DNA of 49,014 bases from Chroococcus sp. CMT-3BRIN-NPC107 (lineage in GTDB: Bacteria > Cyanobacteriota > Cyanobacteriia > Cyanobacteriales > Chroococcidiopsidaceae), in NCBI GenBank assembly GCA_019359635.1, contig JAHHGY010000028.1:1-49014 (forward strand), read 5' to 3'. A program made the position numbers and the translations under genes. This document shows, piece after piece, positions 26,073 through 35,510 of this stretch (the stretch's first letter is position 1; each line of letters starts with the position of its first letter). The notes beneath the pieces were generated by a model. The model saw only the letters and a program-made list of their open reading frames with translations, did not search any database and was not told the DNA's origin.

Positions 26073-28028
26073 TTATGGGTTGCTGATTGCATCCATCAGC
26101 GAGAGATTATCTGTTGCTAGTAGTGGTTGTTCTACAAATACGGCTAAATCAAACCAAAAAGTTGTACCTACACCAACCTCGCTTACTAAATGAACGGCGC
26201 TATGATGTTTGTCGATAATGTTGCGGACAATTGATAGCCCTAAACCAGTACCTTCTAAAGTATGCACGCGGTTTTCTACTCGGAAGAAGCGATCGAAGAT
26301 GGCTGTTTGATCTTCGGTATCAATGCCGATTCCTGTATCAGAAACTTCGATACGTACTTGCTTAGTGGCAGTATGAGAATGTTCGCTTATGGTTTGATTT
26401 GGGAGCAAATAAGCGCGAATTGCTACTTTTCCACCTTGCTGAGTAAATTTAACCGCATTACCCACCAAATTTGTAAAAACTTGCAAAAGCAAATCGTAAT
26501 TTCCTAAAACGGCGGGTAAATCGGGAGAGATTTCTTGCACTAATTCAATCCCTTGATCTCGTGCATTGAGTTGATAGGTGCGTAAGGTTTGCTCTACTGC
26601 TTGCGCCAAGTCTACACCATCAAAATGATAGATTCGGCATGATTCTAAACGAGATAAGTCTAAAACATCATTTACCAAACGCGCCAGCCTGTCGGTTTCG
26701 TGATTAGCGGTTGCCAAAAACTCCCGACGCTCGGCTTCAGTCAATTCTTCTCCATAATCGTGCAAAGTTTCAATATGGGTTTTGATGTTAAACAACGGAG
26801 TTCGCAATTCGTGGGAAACATTGCTAATAAACTGACTTTTTGCTTCATTTAGCTCAACTTCGCGGGTAATATCTTGGACGGTAACAGCAATACCTTTGAT
26901 ACTTTCCCGTTGTTGATTGACTACAGTAGTTAACAGAATGCGGATTGTGCGATCGCTTGGTTCGCTAAGAGTTAGCCGAAACTCCGCACTATCGCGCTCT
27001 CCAGAGGCTATTTGATATAGGGGACGCGATAATTCTCCGCGCACCGCCGCAGGTAACTGTTCGAGTACATTTGCTCCCACAACTTCCGAGGTTTCCCATC
27101 CAAAAATTCGCCTAGCAGTGGGATTAACTAAAATTACCTGCAAATCGGCATCTAACAGTACCGCACCATCGGCGATCGTTGAAACTAAAGTCTCTAACTT
27201 AGCTTTTTCCGCCGTCAATTCGTCAATATTTTGCTCGTCGTAGCTTTCTAGCCTTTCTGCCATTTCATTAAAGCTAAAAATTAATTCTCCCAATTCACCA
27301 CTCAAGGGTAAATCTATGCGTTGCTTAAAGTTTCCCGTCGCAATATTTTTAACTCCCGTTGATAGTTCTTTAATTGGCTGAGTAATCATTAAAGCGTTAG
27401 AAACCGCTCCTAGTATTACCATTACCCAAATCGAGACAAAAACTGCGATCGTTACATCCCGCGTTAGGTTGGAAGACGCGACAACAGTAGGATTAGGATT
27501 AGTCCCGATCGCTAAAACTCCTAAATATCTACCTTCATGCAGTAAAGGAATAAATACATCGGTAACTTCGCCATCCGGGGAGACGTGTTGACGCACCATC
27601 GGAATTTCGGAATTGGCGGCATAATTTTCCGGTAAATTAATGCGACGAGCAATACTTAAAGAATTTTGCACTTCTGGTTGCCAGAAAGGAATGCCAAAAA
27701 AGATTTTTCCCGCTTCGTCGGCGTAAAGCATATAACGGACGCTAGAAGTGTTGCTATAAAAGCGTTGAGAAAACTGGGCAACTTCTGTAAGATTGTTTTC
27801 GGCAACTAACGGCGCAACGTTGGAAGCTAGTAGCAACCCCAAATCGCTACCAAAACGGGTATCATTTATCCGCGCATCTTGCTGAATAGTATTGACTGCC
27901 CAGAAGGTAAGACCGCTCATAATTAAGGAAACAACCAAAGTCGCCGCCGCCAGCAGCTTGGTTTGGAGCGTAAAATCTGCCCACCAATGGGCGATCGCTG
28001 CGCGGAGTGTTTTTAACCAAATAACCAT
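26073..28028 (-). CDS. nblS: Sensor histidine kinase NblS (Hik33/DspA)
   Basis: The 651-residue membrane kinase has two transmembrane segments (about 22-45 and 190-213) framing an extracytoplasmic sensor domain, then HAMP (ITQPIKELSTGVKNIATGNF), PAS (about 285-385), HisKA with His406 in SNVSHELRTPLFNIK, and HATPase (NLVGNAVKFT, DTGIGI, GTGLGLSIVRN). This order and the start LKTLRAAIAHWWADFTLQTK are those of cyanobacterial NblS/Hik33. It controls responses to high light, nutrient stress and cold through the RpaB regulator, encoded elsewhere. It follows purD by 90 nt. Confidence 0.95.
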   Translation of the reverse strand: MVIWLKTLRAAIAHWWADFTLQTKLLAAATLVVSLIMSGLTFWAVNTIQQDARINDTRFGSDLGLLLASNVAPLVAENNLTEVAQFSQRFYSNTSSVRYMLYADEAGKIFFGIPFWQPEVQNSLSIARRINLPENYAANSEIPMVRQHVSPDGEVTDVFIPLLHEGRYLGVLAIGTNPNPTVVASSNLTRDVTIAVFVSIWVMVILGAVSNALMITQPIKELSTGVKNIATGNFKQRIDLPLSGELGELIFSFNEMAERLESYDEQNIDELTAEKAKLETLVSTIADGAVLLDADLQVILVNPTARRIFGWETSEVVGANVLEQLPAAVRGELSRPLYQIASGERDSAEFRLTLSEPSDRTIRILLTTVVNQQRESIKGIAVTVQDITREVELNEAKSQFISNVSHELRTPLFNIKTHIETLHDYGEELTEAERREFLATANHETDRLARLVNDVLDLSRLESCRIYHFDGVDLAQAVEQTLRTYQLNARDQGIELVQEISPDLPAVLGNYDLLLQVFTNLVGNAVKFTQQGGKVAIRAYLLPNQTISEHSHTATKQVRIEVSDTGIGIDTEDQTAIFDRFFRVENRVHTLEGTGLGLSIVRNIIDKHHSAVHLVSEVGVGTTFWFDLAVFVEQPLLATDNLSLMDAISNP

Positions 28029-28118
28029 TTTTTAAATTTATATTAGCTTTTGTAATAAATCCTTACAATTAAAAACTAACAGTTAATTGGTAAATAGGTG
28101 AGTAATAAGACTCAAAAT

Positions 28119-29411
28119 TTATTTTTGTACCCGACGATGCCCAATATCGCGTCGATAGTACATCCCCTGAAAATGGATGCCATTTATTCCAGCATAAGCA
28201 CGAGAAATTGCACTATTAAAGTTTTCGCCGATGCCTGTCACTCCTAAAACTCTACCGCCATCAGTAACTATTTGCGTATTTGTCTGCTTTGTGCCAGCTT
28301 GAAATACATAAGTATTTGTTAAACCTTCCGTGCTTTTGATGCCAGCGATCGCTTCCCCTTTACCGTAATCTCCAGGATAACCACCCGCCGCCGCCACAAC
28401 ACAACAAGCCGCGCCTTCTTTCCAAGCAATAGGTGGCATTTCTCCTAGTTTTTTTTCAACGCAAGCAAGCAACAAGTCTTCTAAGGGTGTTTCTAGTAAA
28501 GGTAAAATCGCTTGAGTTTCAGGATCGCCAAACCGACAGTTAAATTCCAAAACTTTAAATTCGCCATTGGCTGACACCATTAAGCCAGCATAAAGTACGC
28601 CTCGGTAATCTATGTTGCGTTTGCCTAAAGTTGCGATTGCTTTTTGCAATACTTCTGTCTCTATTTTTGCCATCAATTCCGGGGTAACTAAAGGCGATGG
28701 CGCATAAGCGCCCATTCCTCCGGTATTTTCTCCTGTATCACCGTCACCAATGCGTTTATGGTCTTGAGCAGGGAGTAGAGGGCGAACCACAATCCCATCG
28801 GTTAAGGCTAATACAGACACTTCCTGCCCTACTAAACATTCTTCTACTAAAACAAATTTACCCGCGCTGCCAAACTGTCCCGCAAAGATATTATCAATTG
28901 CTTTATGGGCTTCCTCAATGGTGGCTGCAACGATAACGCCTTTTCCTGCCGCCAACCCATCAGCTTTAATTACCACTGGTATAGATCCCGTGTTTACATA
29001 ACCCTTGGCGGCGGCAGCATCGGTAAATACGGCGGCTTTAGCTGTAGGAATGCCCGATTCTGCCATTAAGGCTTTTGCCCACGCCTTACTAGCCTCAATT
29101 TGCGCTCCCGCACGAGTTGGCCCAAATACTTTAATCTTAAAGTTTTGCAGGTAGTCAGTAATGCCCATGGCTAAAGGTATTTCTGGTCCAACTACAACTA
29201 AATCAATGTTGTTATCTTGGCAAAATTGTTTGATGCCTGCGAAGTCGTTTACCTCCAAAGGCAAGTTTTGACAACGTGCTAGAGTTGCCGTACCGCCATT
29301 ACCAGGAGCGCAAAAAACTCGTTCAACTTTGCTTGATTGCAGTAGTTTAAATGCGATCGCGTGTTCTCTACCCCCATTACCGACAACTAAAACTTTCACG
29401 TTTTGCCTCAT
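28119..29411 (-). CDS. purD: Phosphoribosylamine--glycine ligase
   Basis: This 430-residue ATP-grasp enzyme joins glycine to phosphoribosylamine in purine synthesis. The N-terminal VLVVGNGGREHAI, the ATP-grasp loop ADGLAAGKGV and the HKRIGDGDTGENTGGMGAY segment are typical of PurD. LEFNCRFGDPETQ supplies the metal ligands. A GTG at residue 5, preceded by AGGC, is a possible alternative start giving the usual M/VKVLVVGN beginning. It begins 11 nt after the phr stop and is followed by nblS, so these are likely co-transcribed. Confidence 0.97.
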   Translation of the reverse strand: MRQNVKVLVVGNGGREHAIAFKLLQSSKVERVFCAPGNGGTATLARCQNLPLEVNDFAGIKQFCQDNNIDLVVVGPEIPLAMGITDYLQNFKIKVFGPTRAGAQIEASKAWAKALMAESGIPTAKAAVFTDAAAAKGYVNTGSIPVVIKADGLAAGKGVIVAATIEEAHKAIDNIFAGQFGSAGKFVLVEECLVGQEVSVLALTDGIVVRPLLPAQDHKRIGDGDTGENTGGMGAYAPSPLVTPELMAKIETEVLQKAIATLGKRNIDYRGVLYAGLMVSANGEFKVLEFNCRFGDPETQAILPLLETPLEDLLLACVEKKLGEMPPIAWKEGAACCVVAAAGGYPGDYGKGEAIAGIKSTEGLTNTYVFQAGTKQTNTQIVTDGGRVLGVTGIGENFNSAISRAYAGINGIHFQGMYYRRDIGHRRVQK

Positions 29412-29422
29412 TTATAAAATAA

Positions 29423-30853
29423 TTAGCCTTTTTGCTGTTGGTAGCGCTCTTTAAACAAACGCTGCTGAAGCTTATGATCGACAATTGGTAAGGGATAGCC
29501 CAGCGCGTCCCGTTCTTCTGGGGGAATATTCCCACTAAGCAAAAATTCTGTATCTACAGACCTCAATTCCGGCAACCATTTTCTAATATATTCACCATCG
29601 GGGTCAAATTTTTGCGCTTGACTTGCAGGGTTAAATATTCTAACGGGTTTAGGATCCATCCCACTAGAAGCGCTCCATTGCCAGCCGCCATTATTGGCGG
29701 CAAGATCGCCATCTATAAGGCGTTGATAAAAGTATTTTTCTCCTAATTGCGGGTTGATTAATAAATCCTTTGTCAAAAAGCTAGCAACGATCATTCGACA
29801 GCGATTGTGCATCCAACCAAGCTCGTTCATTTCTCGCATTGCCGCATCCACAATCGGATAGCCAGTTTTGCCTTCACACCAAGCTTGGAAATGTTCTTCG
29901 TTATTGTTGTAGGGAAAATTTTTAAAAACTTCTCGATACGCGCCTGTTTCTAATTCGGGAAAATTATACATCGCGTGTTGATAAAATTCTCGCCATGCAA
30001 GTTCTTGTTGCCAGCCAATAATGCTAATGTTTGTTTCATCACTGCGGCTATTTTCTAAGGCTGCTTTCGTTGCTGCCCATACGGTGCGAATGCCAATAAC
30101 ACCAAACTTAAGCGCCGCACTCAGTTGAGATGTACCGTTTATTGCGGGAAAATTGCGTTGCTCTTTGTATTCGTTAATAGCCGAGTAAGTAAATTCTTCT
30201 AGCTTTTCAATAGCGGCGGTTTCTCCTGGGGCAATTACTAGCTCATTTTCCCAATTAAAACCCAAATCTTTAGCAGTGGGTAAAGTTATAACTCCCGCAG
30301 TCACAGCAAGGTTTTTTTCGGCTTCTGTAAGCCCTGTAACGTCTTTTAAAGCGTCTACAGGTTCGGCTTTGGGTTTGCTTATCCAATTGCGCCAAAAAGG
30401 GCTATAGACAGTGTAAGGCTGGCTAGAACCCGTGCGGATATCTTCGGGAGAATGAAGCAATTGATCCCAGTTTTCGTCGATAAATTCGATGCCTTTTTCT
30501 TGCAGCGCTTCTATTACCGCGCGATCGCGTATTTGCGAATAAGGCTCGTTGTCCCAGTTCCAAAACACTTTGCGAGCATTTAAAACTTCTGCTAAAGCTG
30601 GTATTGCTTGAGGGGGATTGCCTTTAACAATTAATAATTCACTACCTATTTCGGCGTAACGCCTTTGTAAGTGATGCAAACACCCGATCATGTAGGTAAC
30701 TCGTACCGCCGCCACATCATCCCGTTCTAAAATATTGGGATCGAGGCAAAATACCCCTACTACCTTTTGACTATGCTGCCTTGCCAATTCAAGTCCCGTA
30801 TTGTCAGAGAGGCGCAAGTCTCGGCGATGCCAAAATAAAATTAAGTCAGACAT
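29423..30853 (-). CDS. phr: Deoxyribodipyrimidine (CPD) photolyase
   Basis: This 476-residue class I photolyase repairs cyclobutane pyrimidine dimers using blue light. The N-terminal alpha/beta domain (ILFWHRRDLRLSDN, about 5-130) binds an antenna chromophore, in cyanobacteria probably 8-HDF. The C-terminal helical domain binds FAD: LGWMHNRCRMIVASFLTKDLL, then DGDLAANNGGWQWSASSGMDPKP. These match the conserved FAD and DNA-binding signature of the family. It lies 33 nt after the broken Uma2 gene and 11 nt before purD on the same strand. Confidence 0.95.
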   Translation of the reverse strand: MSDLILFWHRRDLRLSDNTGLELARQHSQKVVGVFCLDPNILERDDVAAVRVTYMIGCLHHLQRRYAEIGSELLIVKGNPPQAIPALAEVLNARKVFWNWDNEPYSQIRDRAVIEALQEKGIEFIDENWDQLLHSPEDIRTGSSQPYTVYSPFWRNWISKPKAEPVDALKDVTGLTEAEKNLAVTAGVITLPTAKDLGFNWENELVIAPGETAAIEKLEEFTYSAINEYKEQRNFPAINGTSQLSAALKFGVIGIRTVWAATKAALENSRSDETNISIIGWQQELAWREFYQHAMYNFPELETGAYREVFKNFPYNNNEEHFQAWCEGKTGYPIVDAAMREMNELGWMHNRCRMIVASFLTKDLLINPQLGEKYFYQRLIDGDLAANNGGWQWSASSGMDPKPVRIFNPASQAQKFDPDGEYIRKWLPELRSVDTEFLLSGNIPPEERDALGYPLPIVDHKLQQRLFKERYQQQKG

Positions 30854-30886
30854 TTTAAATTTATTTAGTACGACTGTACTAAAATT

Positions 30887-31574
30887 TTACGATAATCGAT
30901 TAGATAAAAGCTCGACAAATTGGGCGCGATCGGAGGAATTTAATCCTAATTGTAATAATGCGATCGCTTTTGTCATTTCTCCGGTCAGTAATGAGGGAAT
31001 AGCTAACCACAAACCCGGAAAAACACGACTTTGCACTACTCCATGGCGATCGTGCAAAGGCACGTATTCCCCTGCTTGGAGGCTAAACCAATCTATTTTG
31101 CGATCGAAAACTTGCCAGACAATATATTCCTGAACGCCATTGCGACGATATACTTGCTTTTTGTCATACAAATCGTAAGCGGCACTACTAGCTGCAATTT
31201 CTACAATTAATTCCGGCGCACCCTCTATATAATCATCATCGCTAACAATGCTTCGTCCTCCTGACTCGATTCTTAGTAAAACATCCGGTTGGGGTTCGTT
31301 ATCTAAAATCTAAACGCACCGTAGCATTATCAAGCAAAGAAACCCCTGGCGTTACAATCCAGTAAGCTGAAAGCATTGCCATAATTGCCACGTGAGGTTC
31401 ACCGTGACTTTTAGCTCTTACTGGCGATCCCATGTATACCATTCCCTCAATTAGTTCAGCTTTTTTAACTTTTGGCATTGCTGTATAGCGGCGCTCAAAT
31501 TCAATGCGCGACAAGCGATCGCCATTTTCTAAAGGTAGGATTTTAGTAGCCGTTGGGATCTTTGCAGAAGTCAT
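30887..31574 (-). pseudogene. Uma2-family endonuclease (DUF820), frameshifted
   Basis: The 5' half reads LPLENGDRLSRIEFERRYTAMP and KAELIEGMVYMGSPV, and the 3' half PELIVEIAASSAAYDLYDKKQ then YRRNGVQEYIVW, which is the PD-(D/E)xK core of Uma2/DUF820. The two halves are in different frames. In coding sense, TTAGATTTTAGATAACGAA should be TTA GAT TTA GAT AAC GAA; one extra T in a run of four (A run at 31305-31308 on the plus strand) breaks it. All other family residues are intact, so this is one fresh indel or an assembly error. It begins 3 nt after the Nudix stop. The biological role of Uma2 proteins is not established. Confidence 0.88.
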
Positions 31575-31577
31575 AAC

Positions 31578-32126
31578 TCACGTTAAGAACGGTTTGGCTA
31601 ATAGAAAGCTAGAAATCGATTTGGAGTCTACGGGTTCACCTTCTAAAATAGCTCTTTCTAATTCTTGCGGAGTTAGCAAAACTGTTTCTATATCTTCGTC
31701 ATCGTCTTGAGAGGGCGGTTTGTCTAATAGTTCCAATTCTTGAGCGAGAAAAGCATAAATAATTTCATCGGAATAACCCGGCGCTAGGAAAAATTCACCA
31801 AGTTTTTGCCACTTGTGGGCGCGATAGCCAGTTTCTTCTTCAATTTCGCGGCCGATTGTGTCGGCGGGAGATTCATTTAGTTCTAAAGTACCTGCTGGAA
31901 ACTCTAATAATCTACCTTGGACTGCAAAACGATATTGCCGTACTAAAACAAGCTTACCTTCAGGAGTTATTGGTACAGCTAACGCGCCGCCGGGATGTCT
32001 GATACATTCCCATTCGCCTTCCGCATTGTTGGGTAAACGCAGACTATTTACTTCAAAAGCAAATTTGCGCCCTCGGTAGTGCAGGCGTTGCTTTAATAAT
32101 TGGGGTGGTTCTGTGCCAATTGTCAT
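31578..32126 (-). CDS. Nudix hydrolase (ADP-ribose pyrophosphatase type)
   Basis: The 182-residue protein carries a complete Nudix box: GTLELNESPADTIGREIEEE with the REUxEE metal-binding core, about residues 79-100, followed by TGY. The preceding VLVRQYRFAVQGRLLEFPAG is typical of the ADP-ribose pyrophosphatase branch, which hydrolyses ADP-sugars to AMP and a sugar phosphate. It starts 4 nt after folK's stop and precedes the Uma2 gene and phr. The last 30 residues are ordinary. Confidence 0.92.
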   Translation of the reverse strand: MTIGTEPPQLLKQRLHYRGRKFAFEVNSLRLPNNAEGEWECIRHPGGALAVPITPEGKLVLVRQYRFAVQGRLLEFPAGTLELNESPADTIGREIEEETGYRAHKWQKLGEFFLAPGYSDEIIYAFLAQELELLDKPPSQDDDEDIETVLLTPQELERAILEGEPVDSKSISSFLLAKPFLT

Positions 32127-32130
32127 AAAG

Positions 32131-32625
32131 TTAAATTTTGCTAACTCCTGAACAGTCTACCTTTTGTACAAGTTGCGCGATCGCTTTTCCTGAAACTGGT
32201 TCAATCCAATCAGGAGCAATTTCAGCTAGAGGTACTAAAACAAAAGCCCGTTCGTTCATGCGCGGATGTGGTAGTTGTAATTCGGGGGTAGCTAAAATCA
32301 AATCGTCGTAAAGCAATAAATCGAGATCGACCGATCTTGCTCCCCATCTTTCTCGCCGTACCCTGCCAAATTTGGCTTCTGTAGTTAGTAAAGTTTTGAG
32401 CAATTGCTGGGGTGAGGATTGAACTTGCAGCAAAGCACAACCATTAATGTAATCGGGTTGAGGAATTCCGCCCACAGGCTCCGTTTGATACCAATTAGAA
32501 ACATTTTTCACTTCTATACCTGGAGTGTTTGCTAATACTTGCAAGGCGGCGGTTAAGATACCTTGAGAATCGCCTAAATTACTGCCAAGGGCAATCGCGC
32601 ATGGTTTGATACAAGTAGCGTGCAT
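32131..32625 (-). CDS. folK: 2-amino-4-hydroxy-6-hydroxymethyldihydropteridine pyrophosphokinase
   Basis: This 164-residue HPPK transfers pyrophosphate from ATP to the pterin in folate synthesis. The start AIALGSNLGDSQGIL binds substrate, YQTEPVGG and the DYINGCA segment are family hallmarks, and RWGARSVDLDLLLYDD carries the two metal-binding Asp residues. LPHPRMNERAFVLVPLAEIAP closes the fold. It is the first gene of the long minus-strand run and is divergent from the penicillin-binding protein gene with 151 bp between starts. Confidence 0.96.
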   Translation of the reverse strand: MHATCIKPCAIALGSNLGDSQGILTAALQVLANTPGIEVKNVSNWYQTEPVGGIPQPDYINGCALLQVQSSPQQLLKTLLTTEAKFGRVRRERWGARSVDLDLLLYDDLILATPELQLPHPRMNERAFVLVPLAEIAPDWIEPVSGKAIAQLVQKVDCSGVSKI

Positions 32626-32776
32626 ACCATTACTCCACTCAAAAAATATTACTTGATGATTTGCTCGTAACTTTAGCCAACAAATTATATTTTCTCTTTA
32701 TTTAGTCGCGATCCCAACCAAGTAGAATAAACAAAACAATTGCTGGCTTTGCAGTAACGTTAAGGAACTAATAAAA

Positions 32777-35167
32777 GTGTCCAAACTAATACCCTGGCTT
32801 AAACAGCGAACAAATAAAGTTAATGACTCTCCGTCAGGGGAAAAAGAAACCGCACCAAAGCTAACATTTGTCGGGCAAATCAAAAATTTACCAAAGTTCG
32901 TTCGTGCCAAAATTCCTACAGATAAACCTTTATATCGTTACTATTGGTTTTGGCTAATACTCTTAGCTAGTGGTGGAACTATTGCTTGGACAGTTTTTTG
33001 GTTAGCTATTGAACGCAGTTTACCCGCAGCGACAGAACTATACACCTTTGTTCGCGATGATACTCTAACCATTACTGCGGGCGATGGAAGTATTTTGCAA
33101 CAACAAGGGCCAGCCACTAGAGAACAATTAAACCTCAATCAAATACCTAAACCACTAATACAAGCTTTTATAGCTTCTGAAGATCGCCGCTTTTATCAGC
33201 ATCACGGTGTAGATTATCAAGGCATTGTACGAGCGTTTGCAAGCAATATGCGATCGCGTACTTTGGTAGAAGGTGGCAGCACGATTACTCAGCAGTTGGC
33301 GCGGATTTTGTTCTTAAATCAAGAGCGCACTTTAGGACGCAAGTTTAAAGAAATAAGTCTATCTCAAAAAATTGAGCAAAAACTCACCAAAGAGCAAATT
33401 TTAGAGCGTTACTTAAATTTAGTGTATTTAGGATCGGGCGCTTATGGTGTAGCCGATGCCTCTTGGGTATATTTCAGCAAACCCCTAAATAAACTAACCC
33501 TAGCCCAAATGGCAACTATCGCCGGACTTGCACCCGCACCTAGCCTTTATTCGCCAATGGTTAACCCAACGATTGCCAAGCGGCGGCGCGATTTAGTATT
33601 GCAAAGAATGCAAGAAGATAAGGTAATTACGCCTCAAATAGCACGAGAGGCAACAAATGCCCCCATTGCTCTCAAACCTAGTTTGCCTAAGCGACTCAAG
33701 GTAGAAGCACCTTACTTTACTACTTATATTCAACAAGAATTACCAAAATATATCTCCCCAGAGCGGATAGAAGCTGGAGGATTGACGATTGAAACAACTT
33801 TAAATCCCCAGTGGCAAAAAGCCGCCGAAACCGCCGTAAAAACTACCATCGCTCAAAATGGTAAGTGGCAGCACTTTGAGGAAGCTTCGTTAGTTAGCAT
33901 TGACCCCCGCAATGGCGAAATTAAGGCAATGGTAGGGGGCAAAAATTTTCAAGTCAATCAATTTAATCGAGTTACGCAAGCTCAACGCCAGCCAGGGTCT
34001 ACGTTTAAAGGCTTTGTATATGCCGCCGCGATCGCTTCGGGAATGTCGCCTTACAAGTCTTACATTGACGCGCCTTTTGTGGTTGAAGGCTACGAACCCT
34101 TGAATTACGATCGCAATTATCGGGGGTGGATGACTGCAAGCAGCGCTTTGATTTCTTCTATCAATACAATTGCTGTTAAGGTTTTAATTAATATAGGTTT
34201 CGATCCCACAATCAAACTTGCTCGCAATATGGGCATTAAATCTAAGCTAAAACCAACTTATTCTTTAGCTTTAGGTTCCAACGAAGTAAATTTACTCGAA
34301 TTAACTAGCGCTTACGGTACTTTGGCAACCCAAGGTATGCAGATCGAAACTCACGGTATTCGCCGCATTCTCAATCGTAGTGGCGAAGTTATTTATACCT
34401 CAAAATACAAGCCTAAAAGGGTGTTAGACCCCGGTAGCGCGGCGATTATGACTTGGATGCTCAAAAGTGTAGTGCAGTCGGGTACAGGTCGAGCGGCGCA
34501 GTTAAATCGTCCGGTAGCAGGTAAAACTGGCACTTCTGACGAAGCCCGCGATTTGTGGTTTATTGGCTATATTCCTCAAGTCGTGACGGGGGTATGGCTG
34601 GGCAATGACAATAACGAACCTACTTGGGGTAGCAGCAGTACGGCGGCTTATACTTGGCATCAATTTATGGCGCAAGCGGTAGAAAAGATGGCTGTAGTAG
34701 AATTTCCTTCAAGACCGAAATTAGAAGGGCGCAAAGGTAGCATTAAAGCCCAGCCTCTTAAGCCCAAGCGAGTAGTTTCCAAACGCCTGCGTGTCAATCG
34801 CTCAAACCAGATAGAGCAAAATAATTTAGAAACAACTCCTGAACCTAATCGTCGCCAAAGACGCAGATTATCAAGAGGTTACAATGAGCAAAATCCGGAA
34901 ACTACCACGCGACGCGATCGCCGCTACAGAAATAGAACTACTCCAAAGCGACTGCGTAAGCGTCAAGAATCTGCCGCACCAACAACAACTCAAGTTCGTC
35001 CCCAACTCAAGCGATCGCCAACGCCAGAAAGGTCTACCCACCCAGGGGCAAAGTCGTCTTGGCGAGAGCGACTAAGACCTCCAGAACGCCCCAGCAATAA
35101 CCCACCTCCCGCCGCCGCACCCCCGCCAGCAATTAACCCTACTCCTGGCTTTGGTAGCGATGGTTAG
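32777..35167 (+). CDS. Class A penicillin-binding protein (PBP1A type)
   Basis: This 796-residue bifunctional murein synthase begins with GTG. A short cytoplasmic tail precedes one transmembrane segment (about 57-76). The glycosyltransferase GT51 domain (about 100-290) has catalytic Glu135 in ASEDRRFYQHHG and GGSTITQQLAR. The transpeptidase domain (about 370-640) has Ser408 in STFK, SIN at 461-463, and Lys583 in KTGT. The last 150 residues are very Arg/Lys- and Pro-rich, far more basic than the rest, and likely bind the wall or DNA-like polyanions. It polymerises glycan strands and crosslinks peptides. Confidence 0.95.
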   Translation: MSKLIPWLKQRTNKVNDSPSGEKETAPKLTFVGQIKNLPKFVRAKIPTDKPLYRYYWFWLILLASGGTIAWTVFWLAIERSLPAATELYTFVRDDTLTITAGDGSILQQQGPATREQLNLNQIPKPLIQAFIASEDRRFYQHHGVDYQGIVRAFASNMRSRTLVEGGSTITQQLARILFLNQERTLGRKFKEISLSQKIEQKLTKEQILERYLNLVYLGSGAYGVADASWVYFSKPLNKLTLAQMATIAGLAPAPSLYSPMVNPTIAKRRRDLVLQRMQEDKVITPQIAREATNAPIALKPSLPKRLKVEAPYFTTYIQQELPKYISPERIEAGGLTIETTLNPQWQKAAETAVKTTIAQNGKWQHFEEASLVSIDPRNGEIKAMVGGKNFQVNQFNRVTQAQRQPGSTFKGFVYAAAIASGMSPYKSYIDAPFVVEGYEPLNYDRNYRGWMTASSALISSINTIAVKVLINIGFDPTIKLARNMGIKSKLKPTYSLALGSNEVNLLELTSAYGTLATQGMQIETHGIRRILNRSGEVIYTSKYKPKRVLDPGSAAIMTWMLKSVVQSGTGRAAQLNRPVAGKTGTSDEARDLWFIGYIPQVVTGVWLGNDNNEPTWGSSSTAAYTWHQFMAQAVEKMAVVEFPSRPKLEGRKGSIKAQPLKPKRVVSKRLRVNRSNQIEQNNLETTPEPNRRQRRRLSRGYNEQNPETTTRRDRRYRNRTTPKRLRKRQESAAPTTTQVRPQLKRSPTPERSTHPGAKSSWRERLRPPERPSNNPPPAAAPPPAINPTPGFGSDG

Positions 35168-35264
35168 AATTAGTTAATTCCCATCACTCTTGGGGGAGAT
35201 AGTAAAATTACACGGATTTTTGTATGCTCTTAAAATCAGCATTGCCTAGAATTAGGAGCATAAA

Positions 35265-35492
35265 ATGAATATATTAATGCAAACCGCAGCCCAAGCTGCT
35301 GAAAATGGTCCTCATTTTCCCGTTTCCTTCACTTTAGTATATGTCGTTGGATTTATTGCGGCAGTTTCAATTGGTTCTGTTGCTTGGTACAACTCTAAGC
35401 GCCCTGTAGGTTGGGAAGATAAAGAACGCCCAGATGTTGTTCCTGAAGTCAAAAAAGAAGAAACTCCCGGTTTAGGCGAACCAAAGGCTTAA
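35265..35492 (+). CDS. psb35: Photosystem II protein Psb35-like
   Basis: This 75-residue protein has one transmembrane helix (about 22-44, TLVYVVGFIAAVSIGSVAWY) and a soluble, charged C-terminal tail (NSKRPVGWEDKERPDVVPE). The pattern is that of the small protein called Psb35, associated with photosystem II assembly in cyanobacteria; I recognise it by sequence pattern and am moderately sure of the symbol. A TAGGAG ribosome binding site lies about 8 nt upstream of the ATG. It stands alone between the PBP gene and a convergent TerB-like gene. Confidence 0.7.
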   Translation: MNILMQTAAQAAENGPHFPVSFTLVYVVGFIAAVSIGSVAWYNSKRPVGWEDKERPDVVPEVKKEETPGLGEPKA

Positions 35493-35503
35493 CAAAGCTT
35501 TGG
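35481..35503. terminator. Hairpin at the 3' end of the Psb35-like gene
   Basis: CCAAAGGCTT (35481-35490) and AAGCTTTGG (35495-35503) pair with one bulged G and a short AACA loop. It straddles the stop codon of the Psb35-like gene and lies 8 nt from the convergent TerB-like stop. It has only a modest T-rich follow-up. Confidence 0.45.
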
Positions 35504-35510
35504 CTCAGGT

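Noticed and set aside
31300-31312. Programmed frameshift in the Uma2 gene
   Set aside because: A run of only four T with no stimulating structure is visible; a simple indel explains it.
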